From assembly GCA_007136525.1 (NCBI GenBank), contig SLGU01000118.1, positions 1-7,738 on the forward strand: a DNA stretch of 7,738 bases, given 5' to 3'. Position 1 is the stretch's first letter. The number at the start of each line of letters is the position of its first letter. The notes under the pieces were generated by a model that made no database searches, was not told where the DNA came from, and worked only from the letters and a program-made list of their open reading frames with translations. Positions 1 to 5,486 of this stretch are shown piece by piece. Made by a program: the position numbers and the translations under genes. The DNA comes from Desulfobacteraceae bacterium. Lineage in GTDB: Bacteria > Desulfobacterota > Desulfobacteria > Desulfobacterales > Desulfosalsimonadaceae.

Positions 1-218
1 CAAGCCTTGATCTTGGACTTTTTTCAAAGTCGTCTGATCCAGGCTTTTTACAGGGTCATCAATATGAATGACCCCGTAAAAGTCGAATCATTGAAATGGC
101 AAAGTAAAAAATTCAAGATCAAGGCGCGCGAGTCGTGATTAATTGAGAATACTTGTCCGTACGTGAAGTTTTTTCAGCATGATGCGCAACGCAGATATTG
201 GATTTTTTACTTTGCCAT
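1..218. repeat. Nested inverted-repeat intergenic element
   Basis: This stretch has no credible gene and is packed with dyads. GCCTTGATCTTG (4-15) pairs perfectly with 114-125. Inside it, TTTTACAGGGTCAT (46-59) pairs with 68-81 with one mismatch around an 8-nt loop. GACTTT/AAAGTC (16-21, 26-31) forms a small hairpin. ATGGCAAAGTAAAAAAT (96-112) is a perfect 17-bp inverted copy of 202-218. Such overlap of dyads is typical of dispersed palindromic intergenic repeats or small non-autonomous elements; whether this one is dispersed in the genome cannot be seen here. It ends about 20 bases before the ribosome binding site of the Met-rich gene, so it may carry or displace that gene's promoter. A weak sigma-70-like pair (TTGGAT at 198-203, TATTAA at 222-227, 18-nt spacer) overlaps its right edge. 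Confidence 0.55.
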
Positions 219-251
219 CACTATTAACCAAAATAACCAGGAGGCAGATTA

Positions 252-668
252 ATGAAAAAAACAATCGTGTTTACACTTACAGCCTTGATGATAACGGCTG
301 TACCGGCTTTTGCAGGTATGGGCGGTTCAGGCGGGGGCATGCACGGTGGTGGCATGGGCCAAACGGGCGGCATGAGCCAAACCGGAGACATGGGGCATGC
401 CGGGAATCATCAACAAATGAATTCCCACCAATCCATGCAGATGATGAACCAGATGACGGACATGATGCAACAGATGTCTTCGGCCATGAAAAGTGGCGGA
501 ATGGATTCGGAGACCATGGCTGAAATGAGGCATATGAACGACAGGTTGGAAAATATGGCTCAGGAGAGCCGTGCAGATAGGATGAGCCCCGACCAGGAAA
601 AACAGATGCAAAATGAGATGGACAATACCCAGCGGCAGATAAATGACATCACTGCGGGGCTGGAATAA
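252..668 (+). CDS. Secreted Met/Gly-rich small protein, putative periplasmic metal binder
   Basis: The protein has 138 residues. A classical signal peptide (KK, hydrophobic core, AFA at 19-21) predicts export with cleavage before Gly22. The mature N-terminal part (22-52) is Gly-rich with spaced Met and His residues. The rest is a polar, probably helical segment full of Met: about 22 Met in 117 mature residues, five His and no Cys. Met-rich, Cys-free periplasmic segments are known Cu(I)/Ag(I) ligands in copper-handling proteins, so metal binding or buffering is a reasonable inference; no catalytic motif is seen. It is similar in idea to ZraP/CpxP-like small periplasmic metal proteins, but I see no convincing family motif. 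The start is well supported by AGGAGG at 239-244, 7 nt before ATG. A gene for an outer-membrane protein follows after 38 bp on the same strand, probably in one operon. Confidence 0.85.
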   Translation: MKKTIVFTLTALMITAVPAFAGMGGSGGGMHGGGMGQTGGMSQTGDMGHAGNHQQMNSHQSMQMMNQMTDMMQQMSSAMKSGGMDSETMAEMRHMNDRLENMAQESRADRMSPDQEKQMQNEMDNTQRQINDITAGLE

Positions 669-706
669 ATTGGCGAAAAACAATTTCTTTAAAAAATGGT
701 AGTGAA

Positions 707-1474
707 TTGTCCATAAAAGAGAATATCGTTGAAAAACCCATGGCGGCAGCCGTCAGCATCCTTTTGATGGTGCTTTCGGTTGCCGTTTTTATGCGGTCTG
801 CGCCGGCCCTCGCCGGAAGTATTTACGTGGAAACAGGTTCCGGCTATAAAAGCGGGGATTTCGGCTCCCCTTTCGACTCCCATTTGTTGTTCATTTTCTC
901 AAAAGCCGGCTATTTAACGGAGAATTCCGAATTCAGCGTTACTGCACCATTCCTTTTTTTTCGCGAAGAAACCGATTCCGGCGATGAAATGAACAGGGGC
1001 TTAGGCGATGTCATCCTGAGAGCCGGAGGCCATCTTATCAAAAACCATCCTTCAGATATTTCTTTTTATGGATCCGTCTCTGTCAAATTGCCCACAGCCG
1101 ATCAGGAAAAGGGGTTGGGTACAGGGGAAACGGATTACGGCGTCTTTTTGTCTGTAAGCAAGCGCTTTGACAGGACTTCCCTCTGGTTAACCGGCGGCGC
1201 CGTCAAGGTAGGCAGTCCTCCGGAGCAGGATTTAAGTGATACCTTTTATTACGGGATCGGGGTTTCCCGGGGATTTGAGCGTCTCCGGGTTTATCTTGCG
1301 ATAGATGGTTCCCGAAGGATTTTACCGGAATCCAAAGCGCCGTTGAATGCGAATATTGGATTTTTCCGTATTCTAAGCCCAAATTATTCGGTGAAAGGGA
1401 ATGCCCAGGCAGGTTTGACCGAAAGCGCTCCGGATTTCGGTATTTCATTGAGTTTGGTGCGTTTTTTTTATTAG
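707..1474 (+). CDS. Outer-membrane beta-barrel protein, Phenol_MetA_deg-like transporter
   Basis: The 255-residue product begins with an export signal (hydrophobic 13-29, then APALA at 32-36, cleavage before Gly37). The rest is an alternation of short amphipathic strands and Gly/Asp/Asn turns ending in an aromatic C-terminus (RFFY), the usual Bam recognition end of outer-membrane barrels. RGLGDV (97-102), KLPTAD (127-132) and GLGTGETDYG (136-145) resemble the PF13557 Phenol_MetA_deg/'transporter' barrel family, whose substrates are mostly unknown. TTG at 707 is the given start; ATG at 740 (residue 12) is an alternative that keeps the signal peptide, and neither has a clear ribosome binding site. 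It lies 38 bp after the Met-rich gene, suggesting co-transcription and perhaps translational coupling. It is convergent with the regulator gene; the 67 bp between them show no clear U-tract terminator. Substrate is unknown. Confidence 0.75.
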   Translation: MSIKENIVEKPMAAAVSILLMVLSVAVFMRSAPALAGSIYVETGSGYKSGDFGSPFDSHLLFIFSKAGYLTENSEFSVTAPFLFFREETDSGDEMNRGLGDVILRAGGHLIKNHPSDISFYGSVSVKLPTADQEKGLGTGETDYGVFLSVSKRFDRTSLWLTGGAVKVGSPPEQDLSDTFYYGIGVSRGFERLRVYLAIDGSRRILPESKAPLNANIGFFRILSPNYSVKGNAQAGLTESAPDFGISLSLVRFFY

Positions 1475-1541
1475 GTGAATTCGGACGGATTTTAAACCCA
1501 ATGGGGAAATTGCTTCCATGGCGCCCAATCGGAACCGGCGC

Positions 1542-2900
1542 TTACGGGTTGACGCCAAATTGTTTCAGCTTCAGCTGCAAAGAGCGCCTGCTGATACCCA
1601 GCATTTCGGCTGTCTTTGTCCGGTTGCCCTTTGTTTCATCAAGCGTTTGAAGTATAACACGTTTTTCAACTTCCTTCAGGGAGCTTTTGTCCGGAAAATT
1701 CTCCGATTCTTCTTTTTCTTCCGGAAAATCTGCGGGAAAAACATCCGGAAGCAGATTCGGGGTTATCATTTCCTCTGTGCACAGGATAACGGCCCGCTCA
1801 AGGGTGTTTTCCAACTCTCTTACATTCCCGGGCCAGTGATACCGCATAAGCATATCGGCCGTTCGCGGCGTGAGCCCCTTGATATGTTTTTTGTTTTTTT
1901 GGGTATATTTTTTTAAAAAATGATCCGCTAAAAGAAGAATGTCATCGCCCCTTTCCCGCAAAGGCGGCAGGGAGACGCCGATGACGTTTAACCGGTAAAA
2001 AAGGTCTTTTCGAAAGGTATTTTTTTCAATTCCCCTTTCAATATCGCTGTTGGTTGCCGCAATGATCCTTATATCAACGGTGACGGACTGAGTGCTGCCA
2101 AGCGGTTCAAATTGATGTTCCTGGAGCACCCTCAAAATTTTAGCCTGCGTGGCAAAAGACATTTCGCCAATTTCATCAAGGAAAATCGTACCGGTATGGG
2201 CCTGGGCAAAGCGCCCCTTTCGGGCGTTGTCCGCGCCTGTAAAAGCCCCCTTGGTATGCCCGAAAAGTTCACTTTCCAGAAGGGTTTCAGGAAGAGCGGC
2301 GCAGTTGACCTTGATAAAAGGGTTGTCCCTGCGCGGGCTGTTTTCATGGATGGCGTTGGCAACAAGTTCTTTACCGGTACCGCTTTCTCCACGGATCAAA
2401 ACCGTTGCATCCGAGGGTGCTACAAGTGAAAGCGTATCAAACAACTTCTGAATGGAATCGCTTTGTCCTATAATGCCGGCAAAATCATACTGGTTGTGCA
2501 AGCGGTTTTTCAGGGCCTTGTTTTCCTGCTCCAGTTGAAAATGCCGAAGCGCCTTTTTTACAAGAATTTTCAGTTCATCAATATCCAACGGTTTTGTCAG
2601 GTAATCATAGGCGCCGGATTTTAACGCTTCGACCGCAGTGTCCACAGAAGCGTAGGCGGTCATAATAATGACCGGTATACCGGGACTGATCTGCCTGATC
2701 TGCTGGAGGGCTTCAATGCCGCCCATCCGGTTCATACGGATATCCATGAGGATCAGGTCGTAAAATTGCCGTGTAACCGAGGAAACAGCCTGAAGCCCGT
2801 CCGAGGCATGGGAAATACGGTATCCTTCGGCGTCAAGGACGGCTTCAAGCATTTGTCGGTGGGGCATGTGATCATCAACAACGAGAATCTCGGGTTTCAT
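1542..2900 (-). CDS. NtrC-family sigma-54-dependent response regulator (ZraR/HydG-like)
   Basis: With the ATG at 2900 the protein has 452 residues and the usual three domains. Receiver 1-120: acidic pair D9/D10, phosphoacceptor D53, T81 and K103. AAA+ 138-375: Walker A GESGTGKE (171-178), the sigma-54 contact loop GAFTGA (218-223), Walker B FLDE (240-243), and HWPGNVREL (355-363). C-terminal Fis-type helix-turn-helix about 427-447 (NRTKTAEMLGISRRS). All key residues are present, so it should be a phosphorylation-controlled activator of sigma-54 polymerase. A GTG at 2942 would add 14 residues not typical of the family; ATG 2900 starts right at the receiver (MKPEILVVDD) with a weak AAGAG before it. 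It follows the kinase gene by 57 bp (15 bp if GTG is used), one operon. Possible targets are the -24/-12 elements at 5332 and 6857. Confidence 0.93.
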   Translation of the reverse strand: MKPEILVVDDHMPHRQMLEAVLDAEGYRISHASDGLQAVSSVTRQFYDLILMDIRMNRMGGIEALQQIRQISPGIPVIIMTAYASVDTAVEALKSGAYDYLTKPLDIDELKILVKKALRHFQLEQENKALKNRLHNQYDFAGIIGQSDSIQKLFDTLSLVAPSDATVLIRGESGTGKELVANAIHENSPRRDNPFIKVNCAALPETLLESELFGHTKGAFTGADNARKGRFAQAHTGTIFLDEIGEMSFATQAKILRVLQEHQFEPLGSTQSVTVDIRIIAATNSDIERGIEKNTFRKDLFYRLNVIGVSLPPLRERGDDILLLADHFLKKYTQKNKKHIKGLTPRTADMLMRYHWPGNVRELENTLERAVILCTEEMITPNLLPDVFPADFPEEKEESENFPDKSSLKEVEKRVILQTLDETKGNRTKTAEMLGISRRSLQLKLKQFGVNP

Positions 2901-2957
2901 ATCGACTCTTTTTTTATGCGTTTTGGCGCCGTAACTGAACACTATAATAAGGGCAGT

Positions 2958-4655
2958 TCATGAAACGGGCAACCTGACAGAGAACATGCACCCCACTTCT
3001 TTCCCGGGAGCCGGACTTGCCACATGAATACCCCCCCCGTGATTTTCAACGATTTTACGCACAATGGCAAGGCCAAGGCCGGTTCCTTTTTCACGGGTTG
3101 TAAAAAACGGGTCAAATATTTTTCCGATGTCATCTTTGTCGATCCCGGCGCCGTCATCTTCAATCTCAAAAACAACAAATCGGCCATCGCCGGACAATCG
3201 CACCCCGGCGTTCACATGGCCTTTGTCCTCTACGGACTGAAGCGCGTTGAGCAGCAGGTTCAAAAGAACCTGGGTCATCAGGTTGGCATCGATGCGGATC
3301 GGCTGACAACAGTCTTCACCGTAAAGACGGATATCGATACCGCGATCTTTTGCGTCGATCATTATCAGCTGCACAGCATGAGACAAAAGTTCATGGGGAT
3401 CGGTTAAAACGGGCTCAATTTCCAGCGGCCGGGCAAAGTTGAGCAGATCGGTGATCACGCGGTTCATTCGATCGACTTCGCGGATCATGATCATCGCATA
3501 TTCGTGTTCTTTTTTTCGGTCTTTCAGCGCCTGGCCCAAAAATTGGGCAAATCCCCGTATAGAACTCAATGGGTTTCTGATTTCATGCGCCACGGCCGCC
3601 GCCATTCTGCCAAGTGCAGCCAGTTTTTCAGTGTTCCGGATTTTATCCTCAAGGCGTTTGATTTCTCTTAAATCACGCAATATGATAACAGCACCATCAC
3701 ATTTGTTCATGCTTGAAAGAATCGGCGTGCCGCTGACGGCAACGGGGATTTTTTGTCCATTTTCATGGAGGATCTCGATTTCCCGGTCCATCACTGTTTT
3801 CCTTGAAGACAGTGTTTCGGAAATGCCGGCAGCATCGAGATCAATAAATCGATTAAGGTGTATGTTTTGCTTCTGATCCGGTTGCAGCCCTAACAGATAA
3901 ATTCCCTGGTTGTTTGAAGAAATGACTTTTCCCTGTAAATCGATACTCAGCAGGCCGTTGGCCATATTTTCCACAACCTGTCGGGTATATTCCTGATTTT
4001 CTTTTAAATCCCGGTTGGCCTGATGATACCGGTTGATGACGAACATGAAAAAAATGGAGCCGAGTGCAAGCGCGGCCAGAATGGAAACCATTATGACGGC
4101 ATGGCGTAAATCTTCCTGTCTTGCCGTTTCAAACGTATGCATCTCCATTCCTACGACGATTACAGCCTGCCGGTTCGGCACCGAAGGGCCGGCAGTGGAT
4201 ATGTTTTTCAGAAAAATTTTCCTGCCGATTTCATAGACTGGCATGCGGCCGTTTTGAAAAGTTCGGATACGCCCCTCCGGCATGCTATTTGTTTCATCGC
4301 CGGGGTGCCACACGCCGTATATATTTTTTTCGTAGTGCTTTGAATGATACAAGAGGACATTATTGTCATCGGCGATATAGACATAAGTGACGGCCTTATT
4401 GTTGCCGGTGCTATTGACCAATCGCAGCAAAACTTCTTCTTTGTCGGCTTGTTCGGGAATGGCAAGGATGGTTGTTCCAAGGACGTCGGCAATGGCGATA
4501 CCCTGCTGATGAACCGATCGCAGGGCGTTATTTCTTGCACGATCAAGATTCCAGTATGTGGAAAAGCCGATAAAGATAAGCAGAAATAAGACGACCGCCA
4601 CAATTATGAGGGCCGGCAGATAAAGACTCCTGGATTTAAGAATATTCAAAACCAT
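2958..4655 (-). CDS. Membrane sensor histidine kinase with periplasmic sensor and PAS domain (ZraS/AtoS-like)
   Basis: The 565-residue kinase has TM1 at about 12-35, a periplasmic sensor of about 150 residues, TM2 at about 184-208, a PAS domain about 222-330, HisKA with phosphoacceptor H357 (AVAHEIRNPLSS), N-box with N466/N470, G1 DDGAGI (500-505), F-box FDPFFTT and G2 GTGLGLAI (524-531). All catalytic boxes are intact. The architecture matches NtrB-group kinases that partner NtrC-type regulators such as ZraS/HydH. The sensor has a His cluster (H104, H107, H117) and a GMEMH stretch (169-173), which could be metal ligands; the ligand is not shown by sequence. The partner regulator follows directly downstream. 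The ribosome binding site is weak (AAGG about 11 nt before ATG). A roughly 350-bp leader with dyads precedes it, including one shared with the CusA-chimera promoter region, which suggests autoregulation. Confidence 0.92.
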   Translation of the reverse strand: MVLNILKSRSLYLPALIIVAVVLFLLIFIGFSTYWNLDRARNNALRSVHQQGIAIADVLGTTILAIPEQADKEEVLLRLVNSTGNNKAVTYVYIADDNNVLLYHSKHYEKNIYGVWHPGDETNSMPEGRIRTFQNGRMPVYEIGRKIFLKNISTAGPSVPNRQAVIVVGMEMHTFETARQEDLRHAVIMVSILAALALGSIFFMFVINRYHQANRDLKENQEYTRQVVENMANGLLSIDLQGKVISSNNQGIYLLGLQPDQKQNIHLNRFIDLDAAGISETLSSRKTVMDREIEILHENGQKIPVAVSGTPILSSMNKCDGAVIILRDLREIKRLEDKIRNTEKLAALGRMAAAVAHEIRNPLSSIRGFAQFLGQALKDRKKEHEYAMIMIREVDRMNRVITDLLNFARPLEIEPVLTDPHELLSHAVQLIMIDAKDRGIDIRLYGEDCCQPIRIDANLMTQVLLNLLLNALQSVEDKGHVNAGVRLSGDGRFVVFEIEDDGAGIDKDDIGKIFDPFFTTREKGTGLGLAIVRKIVENHGGGIHVASPAPGKEVGCMFSVRLPVS

Positions 4656-4702
4656 TATAATTCGAGCCTTAATGAATCGGCTTTCCCGGCTGGGAACGCC
4701 TG

Positions 4703-4816
4703 CTATTTGACGGCAACGCCGGATATATGAAAATTGTTTTTTACGGATCCGTAAATACGGGTCAGCATCGGGTCTGCGGCCTTTAGCCCGAAGGCAAACA
4801 GGTGTTTTTTAATCAT
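4703..4816 (-). CDS. Possible 37-residue ORF upstream of the kinase
   Basis: An ATG at 4816 opens a 37-codon frame ending in TAG at 4705-4703, 47 bp before the kinase start. The peptide begins MIKKHLFAFGLKAADPM and has mixed, protein-like composition with no signal peptide or membrane segment. If the TAG is read through, the frame goes on 15 more codons and ends in a TAA overlapping the kinase ATG (TAATG), so it may be the residue of a longer coupled gene or simply chance. There is no good ribosome binding site, only GGA about 8 nt upstream. I do not recognise it. It could be a leader peptide, a decayed gene or noise. Confidence 0.2.
   Translation of the reverse strand: MIKKHLFAFGLKAADPMLTRIYGSVKNNFHISGVAVK
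4740..4755. promoter_or_regulatory. Perfect 16-bp palindrome in kinase leader
   Basis: TTTACGGATCCGTAAA is a perfect 16-bp palindrome about 90 bp upstream of the kinase start and inside the possible 37-codon ORF. Perfect dyads of this size are typical protein-binding sites, but no second copy was noticed in the window and the binding protein is unknown. Confidence 0.3.
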
Positions 4817-4866
4817 AGAAAACATCCGTATAATTTGGGATTCTAAAATAGAATATGTACACATGC

Positions 4867-4883
4867 TGCGCAAAAATTACGCA
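4867..4883. promoter_or_regulatory. Candidate regulator-binding dyad, copy 1
   Basis: TGCGCAAAAATTACGCA fits the dyad TGCG-N-AA-N3-TT-N-CGCA. Its closest relative in the window is the site at 6947-6963, which read on the minus strand matches at 15 of 17 positions. It lies 51 bp upstream of the possible small ORF and about 210 bp upstream of the kinase start. The likely binder is the NtrC-type regulator, acting on its own operon; this is inferred from the shared sequence and from the position of copy 2 relative to a sigma-54 element. Confidence 0.45.
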
Positions 4884-4906
4884 TGTTGATATGATCAATT
4901 GTTTCC

Positions 4907-4964
4907 GCAGGGTTTTTCCCTGCCGGAGAAGGAACTGCATTTGTGAAAATTCCCCGGCAGGGAA
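4907..4964. repeat. Mutually exclusive hairpins in the leader between the small gene and the kinase
   Basis: TTCCCTGCCGGAGAA (4916-4930) pairs with 4950-4964 (14 of 15, 19-nt loop). The same CCCTGC (4918-4923) can instead pair with GCAGGG at 4907-4912 around a TTTTT loop. The two foldings exclude each other, as in attenuators, but neither is followed by a U tract on either strand, so a simple intrinsic terminator is not supported. The larger stem is 48 bp after the stop of the Asp/His-rich gene and could mark its mRNA 3' end. Confidence 0.4.
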
Positions 4965-4986
4965 CATGATACTATCAAATGTTCAT

Positions 4987-5007
4987 CCGATAATGTATAA
5001 TTATCGG
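4987..5007. repeat. 8-bp perfect hairpin just after the small gene
   Basis: CCGATAAT (4987-4994) and ATTATCGG (5000-5007) form a perfect stem around a 5-nt loop, 4 bp after the stop codon of the Asp/His-rich gene on the minus strand. No T run follows on the minus strand, so it is a stabilising 3' hairpin or operator rather than a clear terminator. Confidence 0.35.
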
Positions 5008-5011
5008 CGTA

Positions 5012-5239
5012 TTAATGACAGCTCCCTTTGTCTTTTTTATCGTTATCGTCATCATCATCATGCCCGTCATGGCGTGACTGCCATGTCAAGGCGTCGACGT
5101 CAACAGTCTCCGCCGGATTGTCCTCGGCAAACACCGGATTGTATGATTCGCTGACAGTAAAAAGGCCTGCCACCATTACAAAGACTGCTGCGAAAAGAAG
5201 ATATTTCAATTTTGTCAGGGTTTTTCCGATGATACGCAT
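5012..5239 (-). CDS. Small exported Asp/His-rich protein, putative metal-binding peptide
   Basis: The 75-residue product has a basic N-terminus (KTLTKLK), a hydrophobic stretch at 13-29 and a likely cleavage site after VFA (36-38), giving a mature peptide of only about 37 residues. That peptide carries 11 Asp, with H57, H60, a run of five Asp (61-65), and ends with C74-H75. If not cleaved it would be an inner-membrane protein with the acidic tail in the periplasm. Such tails commonly bind divalent metals, so metal buffering or delivery to the kinase is a plausible inference; no family is recognised. AAGGAG sits 5 nt before the ATG, a convincing start. Upstream lie two adjacent leader hairpins (5273-5313) and a -24/-12 element (5332-5346), suggesting sigma-54 control by the neighbouring NtrC-type regulator, much as zraP is controlled by ZraSR in E. 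coli. It precedes the kinase in the same direction. Confidence 0.75.
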   Translation of the reverse strand: MRIIGKTLTKLKYLLFAAVFVMVAGLFTVSESYNPVFAEDNPAETVDVDALTWQSRHDGHDDDDDNDKKDKGSCH

Positions 5240-5272
5240 GGGGTCTCCTTGTATAATAATTGGTTTGTATTT

Positions 5273-5313
5273 TTATTTGCCGGCCGGGCAAATAACCGAT
5301 TGTTTTTATCGGT
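5273..5313 (-). promoter_or_regulatory. Two adjacent hairpins in the 5' leader of the Asp/His-rich gene
   Basis: ACCGAT (5295-5300) pairs with ATCGGT (5308-5313), and directly next to it TTATTTGCC (5273-5281) pairs perfectly with GGCAAATAA (5287-5295) around GGCCG. If transcription starts near 5320 both are within the first 50 nt of the mRNA, ending about 23 nt before the ribosome binding site. They may stabilise the mRNA, be a repressor site, or regulate translation. No known riboswitch is recognised and no U tract follows. Confidence 0.4.
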
Positions 5314-5331
5314 ATGATGAATAAAATTAAT

Positions 5332-5346
5332 GCATATTGGATGCCA
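5332..5346 (-). promoter_or_regulatory. Candidate sigma-54 (-24/-12) promoter of the Asp/His-rich gene
   Basis: On the minus strand TGGCATCCAATATGC matches the sigma-54 consensus TGGCAC-N5-TTGC with the invariant GG and GC exactly 10 nt apart; two positions deviate. The predicted start near 5320 leaves a leader of about 80 nt before the ATG at 5239. An NtrC-type activator is encoded nearby, which makes the match more credible. Confidence 0.5.
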
Positions 5347-5364
5347 GAAAAAGAATATTTTTCC

Positions 5365-5387
5365 ATCAAGTGCGTAAAGGGCTTGAT
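5365..5387. promoter_or_regulatory. Inverted repeat upstream of the small-gene promoter
   Basis: ATCAAG (5365-5370) and CTTGAT (5382-5387) are a perfect 6-bp dyad with an 11-nt spacer, about 45-67 bp upstream of the predicted start. A TGCGTAA half-match to the 4867/6947 dyad lies inside it (5371-5377). It may be an activator site; the evidence is weak. Confidence 0.25.
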
Positions 5388-5486
5388 TTATGTATTTTTA
5401 GAATGCGTTTATAGCGTTTTCCGGTTTTATAAAATTTATTTTCCACCTGTGTGAAGAAGATCGAACGGGGTCAGGGGAAAACCCGG

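Noticed and set aside
213..260. TGCCATCACT shared between 214-223 and 7243-7252 as a second repeat family
   Set aside because: A 10-base match is expected by chance many times in a window of this size.
179..523. Plus-strand 114-codon frame over the Met-rich gene
   Set aside because: No signal peptide or domain; it is an out-of-frame shadow of the gene at 252, which has a perfect ribosome binding site and signal peptide.
1520..1541. GCGCC/GGCGC stem between the convergent genes as terminator
   Set aside because: Only 5 bp with no T run on either strand; not enough to call a terminator.
4907..4923. GG-N10-GC spacing as a plus-strand sigma-54 promoter
   Set aside because: Only the GG and GC match; the rest of the consensus is absent and no plus-strand gene follows.
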